The notes under the pieces were generated by a model. The model was not told where the DNA came from and did no database searches. It worked only from the letters and a program-made list of their open reading frames with translations. The translations under genes were made by a program, and so were the position numbers. This document shows, one piece after another, positions 1 to 13,430 of a stretch of 64,000 nucleotides of DNA (the first letter of the stretch is position 1; each line of letters begins with the position of its first letter). Location: NCBI RefSeq assembly GCF_032854445.1, contig NC_088304.1, positions 16,753,704 through 16,817,703 on the forward strand. Reading direction: 5' to 3'. The stretch comes from Liolophura sinensis. Lineage: Eukaryota > Mollusca > Polyplacophora > Chitonida > Chitonidae.

Positions 1-3000
1 CAATGCGGTTTGCACCATTGGATTTTATGTCACAAAATACGTCGGATTAGCTTTTTTCCAAGAGCGTTGGAACAAGTTTTCCACTTTTAGAATTTAGCCT
101 GGTTATTTTGTTAATTTAAATCAGCTATACTGTGGTATGTACCATCGCCACTGGTCTTTACTATATTATACTTTTGTCTATAAGTTATCTGCCATTCGGT
201 AGCCCAGAAGACGTCAAATCTTTGGGCCCAGCCCATTTAACTGGTCCAGCAATTGTCTTGCTGGGCACGTGATTGTGATGTCAATCATGATTTAAACGTA
301 GATACAACTAAAAGTTTTGGTCGGAGAGCAATGCGGTTTACACCATTCGATTTCTCGTTACGAAATACGTCGCATTAGCTGCTTTCCAAGAGCACTGGAA
401 CATTTCATTTCAGTTTTGGATTTTTGACTGGTCTGTTTGTTAATTTAAATCAGCTACACTGTAGTAGGTATCATCGCCACTGGTCTTTACTGTATTAGAC
501 TTTTGGCTATAAGTTATGTGCCATTCGCTAGCGAGCCGTGGAATTTTTGGGCCAAGGCCATTTAACTGGCCCAGCAATTGTCTTACTTCTAAGTCGAAGA
601 CAATCCCAATAACTTTATCTACATGTTGAAAAAAAACAGCATTTGTATGTAGAAAACACAAGGTACTTGATACAGTCTGTTCTAAAAAATACAATTGAAC
701 ACTGACCTACATCAATAAGGTGCCAAAAGATGCGAGATGAGGTAAGGCATCGGCAGTTGTTGAAAATATTGGAAATTTCACTGGTTTTCAAGGAGTAAGA
801 GCCGTTGCTGGGCAGGTAATTATGACGTCAGTCATGTTTTAAACGTAGCTACAGCTGAGAGTGTTTGTCGGAAAGCAATATGGTTTGCATCATTCGATTT
901 CTCGTCACAAAATACGTCAGATTAGCCTCTTTCTAAGAGCATTGGAACAAGTTTTCACTTTTGGATTTTTGCCTTGTTTCTATGTTCATTTAAATCAGCT
1001 ACACTGTAGTTTCTACCATCGCCACTGGTCTCTACTATATCAAACTTTTGGCTATAAGTTATGTGCCATTCGTTAGTCCAGAAAACGTCGAATCTTTGGG
1101 CAAAGTCCTTTTAACTGGCCAAGGAATTTTCTTACTTCTAAGTCGAAGACAAACCCAATGTCTTTATCTACATGTTCAAAAATACAGCATTAGTATATAG
1201 AAAACACAAGGTCCTTGACAGAATCTGTTCTAAAAATCCCAATAGAACACTGACCCACATCATAAGGTGCCAAAAGATGCAAAATGAAGCAAGGCATCCG
1301 GCAGGTGTTGAAAAAATTGCAAATTTCACTGGTTTCCAAGGAGTAAGAGCCGTTGCTGGGCACTTGATTACGACGTCAATCATGTTTTAAACGTACCTAC
1401 AGGTAAAATTATTGGTCGGAGAGCAATGTGGTTTTGCACCATTCGATTTCTCGTCGCAAAATACGTCGGATGATCTTCTTTCCAAGGGAATTGGAACATT
1501 TTTTCCACTTTTGGATTTTTTACCTGGTCTCTTTGTTTATTTAAATCAGCTACACTGTAGTATGTACCATCGCCACTAGTCTTCACTATATTATACTTTT
1601 GGCTATAAGTTATGTGCCATTCGGTAGCCCAGAAGACGTCGATTCTTTGCGCCAAGCCCATTTAACTGACCCAGCAATTGTCTTACTTGTAAGTCGAAGA
1701 CAAACCCGAAGTCTTCATCGACATTTTGAAAACAACAGCATTTGTATTTAGAAAACACAAAGTAATTGACAGAGCCTGTTCTAAAACATACAATTAAAGA
1801 CTGACCCACATCAATAAGGTGCCAAAAGATGCAAGATGAGGCAAAGCATCGCAGTTGTTAAAAAAATGGGAAATTTCACTGGTTTCCAAGGAGTAAGAAT
1901 CGTTGCTGGGCACGTAATTATGACGTCAATCATGTTTCCAACGTATCTACAGCTAAGAATATTTGATGCGGTTTGCATCATTCGATTTTTCGTCACAAAA
2001 TACGTCGGATTAGCTTCTTTCTAAGAGCATTGGAACAATTTTTCACTTTTGAATTTTTGCCTTGTTTCTGTGTTTCATTTAAATCAGCCACACTGTAGTT
2101 TGTACCATCGCCACTGGTCTTTACTATATTGATCTTTTGGCTATAAATTGTGCCATTCGTTAGTCCAGAAAACGTCGAATCTTTGGGCAAAACCCTTTTA
2201 ACTGGCCAAGGAATTGTCTTTCTTCTAAGTAGAAGACAAACCCAATGTCTTTATCTACATGTTGAAAAATACAGCATTTGTATATAGAAAAACACAAGGT
2301 ACTTGATACAGTCCTGTTCTAAACAACCCAATAGACACTGACCCACATCAATAAGGTGCCAAAAGATGCGAGATGAGCAATGCATCAGCAGGTGTTGAAA
2401 AAATTGCAAATTTCACTGGTTTCCAAGGAGTAAGAGCCGTTGCTGGGCAGGTGATATTGACGTCAATCGTGGTTTAAACGTCGATAGAGCTAAAAGTACT
2501 GGCCAGAGAGCAATTCCGTTTGCACCATTCCATTTCTCGTCACAAAATAAGTCAAATTAGCTTTTTTTCTAAGAGCTTAGGAACAATTTTTGCACCTTTA
2601 GATTTTTGCCTGGTCTCTATGTTAATTTAAATCAGCTACACTGTAGCATGTACCATCGCCACTGGTCTTTACCATATTAAAACTTTTGGCTATAAGTTAT
2701 GTGCCATTGGTTAGTCCAGAAAACGTCAAATCTTTGGGCCAAGCCCATTTAACTGGCTAGTAATTGTCTTACTTTTCAGTCAAAGACAAACCCAATGTCT
2801 TTACGTACATTGTGAAAAAACAACAGCATTTGTATATAGAAAACACGAGGTACTTGAGAGAGTCTGTTCTCAAAAAATACAATTGAACATTAACAAACAT
2901 TAATAAGGTGCCAAAAGATGCGGAATTAGGCAAGGCATCGGCAGGTGTGCAAATTTGCAAGTTTCACTGGTTTATAAGAGGTAAGACCAGTTGCTGGACA

Positions 3001-3600
3001 CGTGATTATGACGTCAATCATGTTTTAAACGTCGCTTCTGCTAAACGTGTTGGTCAGAGAGCAACGCCGTTTGCACAATTCGATTTCTCGTTACAAGATA
3101 CGTCGGATTAGCTCCTTTCCAAGAGCATGGAACATTTTTTCCACTATTGGAAGATTGTTCTCCCTCTGTTAATTTAAATCAGCTACATTGTAGTATGTGC
3201 CATCGCCACTGGTTTTTACTATATTAAACTTTCGGCTGTAAGTTATGTGCCATTTGGTGGGCAAGAAAGCGTCGAATCCTCGGGCAAAACCCATTTTACT
3301 GACCCAGCAATAGTCTTTTTTCTAAGTCGAAGACAATCCCATTGTCTTTATCCACATGTTGAAAACAACAGGAATTGTATATAGAAAACACAAGGTACTT
3401 GATAGAGTCTCTCCAAAAAAATACAATTGAACACTGACCCACATTAATAAGGTGCCAAAAGATGCGGAATTAGGCAAGGCATCGGCAGGTGTTAAAAAAA
3501 TTGGAGATTTCACTGGTTTTTAAGGGGTAAGAGCCGTTGCTGGGCACGTTATATGACGTCAATCATGTTTCAAAAGTCGCTACAGCTAAAGGGTATAGTC
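1..3600 (-). repeat. Satellite-like array, ~545-bp units, minus orientation
   Basis: Seven head-to-tail units are visible. The conserved TGACGTCA-type anchor recurs near 277, 824, 1372, 1922, 2459, 3010 and 3555, a spacing of 537-551 bp. The unit also contains a CACGTG or close variant next to the anchor, the phrase CAATTGCTGGGCC (read on the minus strand) and several AT-rich stretches. Short open frames here are all under about 100 codons, differ between units and contain stops in sister units, so I treat them as non-coding. Copies differ by many substitutions and small indels, so the array is old. The family is not one I can name. Confidence 0.85.
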
Positions 3601-6600
3601 TGAGAGCAATTTTGATTGACGTCAAAATTACGTGCCCAGCAACGGCTTAAAAGGCACTAAATTTGCAATTTTTTTCAACACCTGCCGATGCCTTGCCTAA
3701 TTCCGCATCTTTTGGCACCCTATTGATATGGGTCAGTGTTCAATATTATATTTTAGAACATGCTCGATCAAGTACCTTGTGCTTTCTATATACAAATGCT
3801 GTTGTTTTTTTCAACATGTACGTAAAGACATTTTGTTCGTCTTCGACTTAGAAGTAAGACAATTGCTGGGCGATTGAAATGGGTTTGGCCCAAGATTCAA
3901 CATCTTCTAAGCTAACGAAGGGCAAAAACTTATAGAAAAAAGTTTAATATAATATAAACCAAAGGCGACGGTGCATACCACACTGTAGATGGTTTAAATT
4001 AACAAACAGACAAGGCAAAAAATCCAAAGCGGAAAAATTGTTAAAATGCTCTTCGAATGAAATCGAATGGTGTAAACCGCATTGCTTACGTGTCCAGCAA
4101 CCGCTCCTACCCCTTGGAAACTAGTGAAATCTCCTTTTTTTATAGCACCTGCCTATGCCTGGCCTAATTCCGCATCTTTTGGCACCTTATCAATGTGGGT
4201 CAGTGTTCAGTTGTATTTTTTAAAACAGACTCTATCAAAGTACCTTGTGTTTTCTATATACAAATGCTGTTCTTTTCAACATGTAGATGTCGACATTGAG
4301 CTTGGCTTCGACTTAGAAGTAAGACAATTGCTGGGCCAGTTAAATGGGCTTGGCCCAAAGGTTTCATGTCTTCTGGGCTACCGAATGCCACATAGGTTAT
4401 AGCCAAAAGTTAAATATAGTACAAAGCAGTGGCTATGGTACATACTACAGCGTAGCTGATTTTAATTAACAAAGAGACCAGCCAAAATACCAACAGTTAA
4501 AAGATTGTTCCATTGCTCTTGGAGAAATCGAATGGTGCAAACCGCATTGCTCTCCGACCAACACCTTTAGCTGTAGCGACGTTTAAACCATTATTGACGT
4601 TATAATTTCTTGTCCAGCAACGGCTCTTACTCCTTGGAAACCAGTGAAATTTGCAATTTTTTCAACACTTGCCGATACCTTGCCTTATTTCGTATTTTTG
4701 GCACCTTTTAAAGGTGAGTTAGTGTTGTATTGTATTTTTTGAGAACAAACTCAATCAAGTACCTTGTGTTTTCTACATACAAATGCTATTATTTTCAACA
4801 TGTGGATAAAGACATTGAGATTGTCTTCGACTTAGAACTAAGACAATTGCTTGGTCAATTAAATGGGCTTGGCCGTAAGATTCAATATCTTCTGGCTACC
4901 GAATGGAACATAACTTATATCCAAAAGTTTAACGTAATAAAGACCACTTTCGATGGCACATACTACAGTTTAGTTGATTTAAGTTAACAAAGAGACCAAG
5001 CAAAATACCAAAAGTGGAAATATTGTTCCAATGCTCTTGGAAAGAAGCTATACCGACGAATTTTGTGACGAGAAACGAATGGTGTACACTGCATTGCTCC
5101 CCGACCAACACCTTTAGCTGTAGCGACGTTTTAAACATGATTGACGTCATAATCACTTGTCCATCACTTGTTATCCCTTTGAAACAGTGAAGTCTCCATT
5201 TTTTAAAACCTGCCGATGCCTTGACTAATTTCGCACCTTTTTAATGTGGGTCAGTGTTCAATTGTATTTTTAAGAACAGACTCTTTTAAGTACGTTGTGT
5301 TTTCTATATACAAATGGTGTTGTTTTCAACATGCAGATATAGACATTGAGTTTGTCTTCGACTTAGAAGTAAAAACAATTGCTGGGCCAGTTAAATGGGC
5401 TTGACCAAAGACTTTACGTTTTCTGGGCTCCGAATGGCACATAAGTTCTAGCCAAAAGTTTAATATAGCACAAACCAGTGGGAATGGTACATACTACAGC
5501 GTAGCTGATTTTAATTAACAAAGAGACCAGGCAAAACACTAACAGTTCAAAAGTTGTTCCAATGCTCTTGGAAGAAGCTAATCTCACGTATTTTGTGACG
5601 AGAAATCGAATGGTTGCAAACCGCATTGCTCTCCGACCAATACTTGTAGCTGTAGCGACGTTTAAATCATGATTGACGTCATAATCACGTGTCCAGCAAC
5701 GTCTCTTCCTCTTGGAAACCATTGAAATTTGCAATTTGTTCAACACCTGCCGATGCCTTGCCTAATTCCGCATCTTTTGGCACCTTATTAATGTGGGTCA
5801 AATGTTCAATTGTAATCTTTATAACAGACTGTATTAAGTACCTTGTGTTTTCTATATACAAATGCTGTTCTTTTCAACATGTAGATATCGACATTGAGCT
5901 TGGCTTCGACTTAGAAGTAAGACAATTGCTGGGCCAGTTAAATAGGCTTGGCCCAAAGATTCATGTCTTCTGGGCTACCGAATGCCACATAGGTTATAGC
6001 CAAAAGTGTAATATAGTACAAAGCAGTGGCTATGGTACATACTTCAGCGTAGCTGATTTTAATTAACAAAGAGACCAGCCAAAATACCAACAGTTAAAAG
6101 ATTGTTCCATTGCTCTTGGAGAAATCGAATGGTGCAAACCGCATTGCTCTCCGACCATTACTTTTAGCTGTAGCGACGTTCAAAACATGATTGACGTCAT
6201 AATCAAGTGTCAGCAAACTGCTCTTACTATTAAGAAACCTGTAAAATTTGCAATTTTTTCATTACCTACCGATACCCTAGAAAAATTCGGCATCTTTTGG
6301 CACCTTAATAATGTGGGTCAGTGTTCAATTGTATTTTTTTTTAGGAGAAACTCTATTGAGTACCTTGTGTTTTCTATATACAAATGCTGTTGTTTTCAAC
6401 ATGTGGATAAAGACATTGGGTTTGTCTTCGACTTCGAAGTAAGACTATTGCTAAACCAGTAAAATAGGTTTCGCCCAAAGAATCGACGTCTTCTCTGCCA
6501 CCGAATGGCAAATAACTTATAGCCAGAAGTTCATTATAGTACAAACCATTGGCGATGGTACATACTACAGTGTAGCTGATTTAAATTAACGAAGAGACCA

Positions 6601-9600
6601 GGCAAAAATCCAAAAGTGGAAAAATTGTTCCAATCCTCTGGGAAAGTAGCTAATCCAACGTATTTTGTGACGAGAAATCGAATGGTGGAAACCACAGTGC
6701 TCTCCGACCAACACCCTTTAGCTGTAGCGACGTTTAAACCATTATTGACGTTATAATTTCTTGCCCAGCAACGGCTCTTACTCCTTGGAAACCAGTGAAA
6801 TTTGCAATTTTTTCAACACTTGCCGATACCTTGCCTTATTTCGTATTTTTGGCACCTTTTAAAGGTGAGTTAGTGTTGTATTGTATTTTTTGAGAACAAA
6901 CTCAATCAAGCACCTTGTGTTTTCTACATACAAATGCTATTATTTTCAACATGTGGATAAAGACATTGAGATTGTCTTCGACTTAGAACTAAGACAATTG
7001 CTTGGTCAATTAAATGGGCTTGGCCGTAAGATTCAATATCTTCTGGGCTACCGAATGGAACATAACTTATATCCAAAAGTTTAACGTAATAAAGACCACT
7101 TTCGATGGCACATACTACAGTTTAGTTGATTTAAGTTAACAAAGAGACCAAGCAAAATACCAAAAGTGGAAATATTGTTCCAATGCTCTTGGAAAGAAGC
7201 TATACCGACGAATTTTGTGACGAGAAACCGAATGGTGTACACTGCATTGCTCCCCGACCAACACCTTTAGCTGTAGCGACGTTTTAAACATGATTGACGT
7301 CATAATCACTTGTCCATCACTTTGTTACCCCCTTTGAAACCAGTGAAGTCTCCATTTTTTAAAACCTGCCGATGCCTTGACTAATTTCGCACCTTTTTAA
7401 TGTGGGTCAGTGTTCAATTGTATTTTTAAGAACAGACTCTTTTAAGTACGTTGTGTTGTCTATATACAAATGGTGTTGTTTTCAACATGCAGATATAGAC
7501 ATTGAGTTTGTCTTCGACTTAGAAGTAAAATAATTGCTGGGCCAGTTAAATGGGCTTGACCCAACGACTTTACGTTTTCTGGGCTACCGAATGGCACATA
7601 AGTTCTAGCCAAAAGTTTAATATAGTACAAACCAGTGGGAATGGTACATACTACAGCGTAGCTGATTTTAATTAACAAAGAGACCAGGCAAAACACCAAC
7701 AGTTCAAAAGTTGTACCATTGCTCTTGGAAAGAGGCTAATCTCACGTATTTTGTGACGAGAAATCGAATGGTGCAAACCGCATTGCTCTCCGACCAATAC
7801 TCGTAGCTGTAGCGACTTTCAAATCATAATTGACGTCATAATCAAGTGCCCAGCAAGACAATTGCTGGGCCAGTTAAATGGGCTTGCACAAAGATTCGAC
7901 GTCTTCTGGGCTACCGAATGGCACATAACTTATGGCCAAAAGTTCAACATAGTACAAACCATCGGGGATGGTACATACTACAGTGTAGCTGATTTAATTA
8001 ACAAAGAGACCAGGCAAAATACCAAAAGTAGACAAATTGCCCCAATGCTTTTAAAAACATTTATTCCGACGTATTTTGTGACGAGAAATCGAATGGTGCA
8101 AAAGGCAATGCTCTCCGACCAATACCCGTGGCTGTAGCGACGTTTAAATCATGATTGACGTCAAAATCACGTGCACAGCAAAGGCAAAAGCAAAAGTAAC
8201 TCCTTGGAAACCAGTTAAATTTGCAATATTTTTAACACCTGCTGATGCCTTTCCTAATACCGAATCTTTTGGCACCTTATTAATGTGGGTCAGTGTTAAG
8301 TTGTTTTTCAACATGTATATAAAGACATTTTGTTTGTCTTAGACTTAGAAATAAGACAATTGCTAGGCCGGTTCAATCGGCTTAACCCAAATATTTAATG
8401 TCTTCTGGGCTAGTGGCACATATCTTATGGAAAGAAACTCAATATAGTAAACACCAGTGGCGATGGTGCAAACTGCAGTGTAGCTGATTTAAATTATCAA
8501 AGACGCCAAGCAAAAATCAAAAACTGGAAAAATTCATTCAAAGCTCTTGGAAAGAAGATAATCCGAGTAATTTGTGACGAGAAATCGAATGGTGCAAACC
8601 GCATTGCTCTCCCACCAATACTTTTATCCGCAGCGACGGTCAAAACATGATTGACGTCATGATTATGTGCCTTGCAACGGCTCTCATTCCATTAAAATCA
8701 GTGAAATTTGCAATTTTTTCTACACCTGCCTATGCCTTGCCTCATCTCGCATCTTTTGGCACCTTATCGATGTGGGTCTGTGTTCAACTGTAATTTTCAG
8801 AACAGACTCTATTAAGTACCTTTGTGTCTTTTTTATATACAAATGCTGTTGTTTTCAACATGTAGATAAAGACATTGGCATTGTCTTCGACTTAGAAGTA
8901 AGACAATTGCTGGGCCAGTTCAATTTTTTTGATAAAAAGATTCGACGTGGTCTGGGCTAGCGAATGGCACATAACTTATAGCCAAAAGTTTAATATAGTA
9001 AAGACCGGTGACGATGGTATATACTACAGTGTTGCTGATTGAAATTAAGAAAGAGACCAGGTAAAAATCCAAAAGTGGAAAAATTGTTCCAATGCTTTTT
9101 TAAAGATACAAATCCGACGTATTTTGTGACGAGAAATGGAATGGTGCAAACAGCATTGCTCTCCGACCAACACTTTTACATGATCATTTTTAAAACATGA
9201 TTGACGTCATAATCACGTGGATAGCAACGGCTCTTACTCCTTGGAAACCAGTGAAATTTGCAATTTTTTCAACACCTGTAGATGCCTTGCATAATTCCGC
9301 ATCTTGTGGCACCTTATTAATGTGGGTCAGTGTTTACTTGTATTTTTTAGAACAGACTCTATCAAGTACCTTGTGTTTTCTAAATACAAATGCTGTTGTT
9401 TTCAACATGTCGATAAAGACATTGGGTTTGTCTTCGACTCAAAAGTAACACATTTGCTGGGCCAGTTAAATGGGCTTGGCCCAAAGATTTCACGTCTTCT
9501 TGGCTACCGAACTGCACATAATTTAAAGCCTATAGTTTATTATAATAAAAAAAAAACCTGTTGGAATAGTACATACTAGAGTGTAGCCAATTTAAATTGA

Positions 9601-11617
9601 CAAAGAGACCAGGCAAAATACCAAAAGTGGAAAAATTGTTCCAATGCTCTTGGAAACAAGCTAATCTCACGTATTTTGTGACGAGAAATCGAATGGTGCA
9701 AACCGCATTGCTCGCCGACCAATACTTTTAGCTGTAGCGATGTTTAAAACATGATTGATGTCATAATTACTTGCCTAACAACGGCCCTTACTCCTTGGAA
9801 ACCAGTGAACTTTGCAATTTTTCCAACACCTGTCGATGCCTTGCCTAATTTTGCATCTTTTGACACCTTATTAATGTGGGTCAGTGTTCAGTTGAATTTA
9901 AAACAGACTCTAACAAGTACCTTGTGTTTTCTATATCCAAAAGTTGTTATTTTTCAACATATGGATAAAGACATTGCGAAGTAAGAGAATTGCTGGGCCA
10001 GTTAAATTTGCTTGGTCCAAAGATTTTACGTATTCTGGGCTACCGAATGCCACATACCTTTCAGCCAAAAGTTTAATATAGTAAAGACCAGTGGCGATGG
10101 TACATACTACAGTGTAGCTGATTTTAATTAACAAAGAGACCAGGCAAAATACCAACAGTTAAAAAATTGTTCCAATGCTCTTGGAAAGAGGCTAATCCGA
10201 CGTATTTTGTGACGAGAAATCGAATGGTGCAAACCGCATTGTTCTCCGACCAAAACTTCTAGCAGAGGCGACGTTTAAAACATGATTGACGTCATAATTA
10301 CGTGCTAAGCAACGATTCTGACTTCTTGGAAACCAGTGAAATTTGCAATTTTTTCAACATTTTGCCGATGTCTTGCCTAATTCCGCAGCTTTTGGCACCT
10401 TATTAATGTATGTCAATGTTCAATTGTATTTTTTAGAACAGACTCTATCAAGTACCTTGTGTTTTCTACATACAAATGCTGTTGTATTCAACATGTAAAG
10501 AAAGACATTGCGATTCTCTTCCACTTAGAAGTAAGACAATTGCTGGACAGTTAAATGGGCTTTTCTTAAAGATTCGTTGTTTTCTGGGCTAGCGAATGGC
10601 ACATAACTTATAGCCAAAAGTTTAATATAGTAAAGACCAGTGGCGATGGTACATACCACAGTGTGGCTGATTTAAATTAACAAAGAGACCAGGCAAAATG
10701 CCAAAAGTGGAAAAATTGTTCCAATGCTCTTGGAAAGAAGCTAATCCAACGTATTTTATGACGAAAAATCGAATGGTGTAACCGCATTGTTCTCCGACGA
10801 ACACTTTTGCCTGCAGCGACGTTTTAAGCATGATTGACGTCATATTCACTTGCCCAACAAGGCTCTTACTTCTTGGAAACCAGTGAAATTTGGAAGGTTT
10901 TCAACACCTGCCGATGCCTTGCCTAATTAAGCTTCTTTTTGTCACCTTATTGATGTGCGTCAGTGCTCAATTGTATTTTTTAGGAGAGACTCTATTAAGC
11001 ACCTTGTGTTTTTATATACAAATGCTGTTGTTTTCAACATGTAGAAAAGTTGTTGGCTTTGTCCTCGACTCAAAAGTAACACATTTGCTGGGCCAGTTAA
11101 ATAGGCTTTGCCAAAAGATTTCACGTCTTCTTGGCTACCGAATGGCACATAAATTAAAGCCTAAAGTTTAATGCAGTAAAGACCTGTTGCGATGGTACAT
11201 ACTACAGTGTAGCCAATTTAAACTGACAAAGAGACAAGGCAAATTACCAAAAGTGGAAAAATTGTTCCAATGCTCTTGGAAAGAAGCTAATCCCACGTAT
11301 TTTGTGACGAGAAATCGAATGGGGCAACCGCATTGCCCTCCGACCAATACTTTTACCTCTAGCCACGTTTAAACATGATTGACGTAATAATCACGTGCCT
11401 AGCAACGGCTATTACTGCTTGAAAACCAGTGAAATTTGCATTTTTTTCCAGACCTGTCAATGCCTTGCCTAATTCTGCATATTTTGGCACCTGATTAATG
11501 TGGGTCAGTGTTCAATTGTGTTTTTTAGAACAGACTCTATCAAGTACCTTGTATTTTCTATAAACAAAAGCTGTTATTTTTTAACATGTGGATAAAGACA
11601 TTGGGATTGTTTTCGAG
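3601..11617 (+). repeat. Satellite-like array, ~545-bp units, plus orientation
   Basis: The same unit continues here on the opposite strand. Anchors lie near 3617, 4594, 5141, 5671, 6191, 6741, 7291, 7831, 8152, 8652, 9200, 9752, 10285, 10838 and 11381. Typical spacing is 500-560 bp; the unit at 7831-8152 is shortened to about 320 bp, and the unit near 4088 has lost the palindrome. The array stops abruptly at about 11,617 in mid-unit, where the virus-like block begins. I see no gene in this stretch. Confidence 0.85.
4553..7740 (+). repeat. Higher-order duplication inside the array (~2.15-kb period)
   Basis: The segment from about 4,553 to 5,600 is nearly identical to about 6,705 to 7,740, sharing private variants such as a TTATTGACGTTATAATTTC anchor, while neighbouring units are much more diverged. 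The shift of about 2,150 bp equals four basic units. A further pair, about 4,259-4,575 and 5,858-6,160, is also nearly identical at a shift of about 1,600 bp (three units). This suggests recent unequal exchange within an older array. Confidence 0.7.
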
Positions 11618-11747
11618 GAACTACTAGCGCCGTAGAACCCCATCCAAGGGAAACTGAGTATCAGGAGGCACTATAAGCAACTCCTCACGAACGAATTCCC
11701 GTCGCGGGCCATCCGATGTATCGTCTAGATAGTGCAGCACGGGTTCA

Positions 11748-12610
11748 TTAGGCTTTGTGACAGAGCGCCCAAGCCGATATATCTAGAGACCACACAGGAT
11801 CAGTCGCGCGACGGCGGCCGCCCGCCAGCTCTCCAGGCTGATAGAGATAACGAACGCCAACACCCTCGGGGATCTTCCGCTCATTAAGTCCAACGGGACG
11901 ACCTGGAACCGTCGAGGAAGGCTTATGGGGCACCCCTTTTGCCTTGATGGCGTCTTTCGGCTTTTTACCAATCAGGCTCGTTGTCTCGCTATTCAGAGCG
12001 GCCACAACAGAGGGCAGCCGAGCCACCCATTCAGTAGACCGGTGTTCGGGAGGGAGGCGCATCTCCTGGGCGTACTGATGTCCAAAGAGCCGCTCAGTCA
12101 GAGTACGGTTGAAACGCTCCACTATGCCTTGATCTCGGTGGATATCCACGCGGCCTCGGCGGAGTGTGACATCGTGTTTGGCCAGCAGCTGGCTCACCGT
12201 ACCCATAAACTCGCGCCCAGGGTCAACTTGGAGAAGCTTCGGCCATCTCAGGGGTCCCCGCTTGTAAATGCGAGAGAGAGCATCAGCGATTTTTTGGAAT
12301 CTTTATTAGCGTACTTATACAGCTGCCGGACTAGCCGATCATGTGGTAGAAATAGAAGATCGGCTTGGTGGATGTCATTCGGCGTGGAAACATCGAACAT
12401 AGGCCTCGGTATTTTTCAGGGACGAGGCAGGTATATCTGCCAGATAGCCTGCATTTTCAGCCAGGCCCGGACCACATATTCGGGAATTTTAGCCGCAGTG
12501 GCAAGTTTCTGGATGGCCGCGAGACCCTTCCAGTACCCACGAGGGCTGTAGTAGATATTTGCCAGGTGAGCAGACACCTTACTAGCCATGTCATCAAGGC
12601 ATTCTAGCAA
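11748..12610 (-). pseudogene. DDE (rve-type) integrase, inactivated
   Basis: Read on the minus strand, this is an integrase of the retroviral/Polinton superfamily, which would join element ends to host DNA in the nucleus. An N-terminal segment (about 12,610-12,416) looks like a helical DNA-binding region. The catalytic core follows: the first Asp in HQADLLFLPHD, the second in LLQVDPGREF, and the Glu in GIVERFNRT, with 34 residues between second Asp and Glu. The C-terminal part, to 11,748, includes a basic tail. An in-frame TGA at about 12,416 and a frameshift with apparent loss of sequence near 12,300 break the gene. It sits at the left end of the block, a common position for integrases in such elements. 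It differs clearly in sequence from the integrase at 49 kb. Confidence 0.75.
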
Positions 12611-12756
12611 CCCTCTAACAGATTTGCGACGAAAAAGATGTTAATCATCGCGGGGTATTTGCGCGCGCAGAACCACCTCATTACTAAGATTGTGCCTGCC
12701 ATACGGCGAGGAGCTCGATGGCGAGTCCGGCACAGTCAATTCGGATTACTTGGTGA

Positions 12757-13188
12757 GTTTTGCGATTCCGTAACTCACACCCCCAACCACACACATCCCC
12801 AGGATGACGGTCATCTCGCGGTGTATTTAATCTTCACTAGGCAGAAATCGGAGAGCTGTGGCTTTGAGCCCAGCAGCGCCTCGCGTGCGTCGCGTGTAAA
12901 AGTTTTGCCCGAGACCCTAGAATACTCGCGGATTGCAGCGTCGACATCCCGGAACATTTGGACAGCGTGGCCCTGGCGGCAGAGTTTATCGTTGATCCAG
13001 TCCAAGCGCTCGGTACGTTTTCGGGCCCATTTTTCCTGGGCGGCTTGGAGCTGCTCTACAGCGGGGTCATGGCGCCTCCGCTCTTCATTGACACTGGGCC
13101 TCCTCAGCATCGAAAACATATAGCTGCTCCCGCTGAAGGCCAAAGCGTTTACAAGGGCGCCGCCCATCATTATTGCGATGGAGGCCAT
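12757..13188 (-). pseudogene. Small membrane protein with coiled-coil core (element 1)
   Basis: The frame opens with MASIAIMMGGALVNALAF, a hydrophobic N-terminal segment. A charged helical region rich in Glu, Arg and Gln (about residues 30-70) follows, then a SDFCLVK segment. A hydrophobic C-terminal segment (MTVILGMCVVGGVSYGI, about 12,800-12,750) is in another frame, so a frameshift near 12,812 has separated the tail. Without it the protein would be about 140 residues with membrane segments at both ends. It abuts the next gene upstream (stop at 13,191, start here at 13,188), suggesting one minus-strand transcription unit with the capsid-like gene. Function unknown; a virion membrane or scaffold role is only a guess. 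Confidence 0.55.
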
Positions 13189-13190
13189 TA

Positions 13191-13430
13191 CTACTGGATT
13201 ATATTGGGAGGAAGGAGCCCCTGTTTAATTAGCAGTTCCTTCGAAAACATGGCCAGGCCTACATCTGCAATAACCATGCCGACGTTACGGGGTGTTAAGT
13301 CCAGCTTTGGGAGGGCTCCTTTCAGGAACATCTGGCCGAGGCAAGCGTACCCAGTAGCCAGGAGAGAGACCACAGCGGCGTGGTAGGCCGCGTTGACTAG
13401 CACTTTTTCGTCACTGGGTGGAGTAGACAT
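13191..13430 (-). CDS. Small hydrophobic protein, 79 aa (element 1)
   Basis: An intact 79-residue frame beginning MSTPPSDEKVLVNAAYHAAV. Two hydrophobic stretches (about residues 12-32 and 48-62) suggest a double-spanning or membrane-associated protein. Its start overlaps the 3' end of a small transmembrane frame (stop at 13,411) and its stop lies two bases from the next start at 13,188, so packing is tight. It is one of the few unbroken frames of the block, though at this length survival could be chance. I recall similar short proteins beside the same neighbours in other invertebrate genomes, without a known function. Confidence 0.5.
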   Translation of the reverse strand: MSTPPSDEKVLVNAAYHAAVVSLLATGYACLGQMFLKGALPKLDLTPRNVGMVIADVGLAMFSKELLIKQGLLPPNIIQ

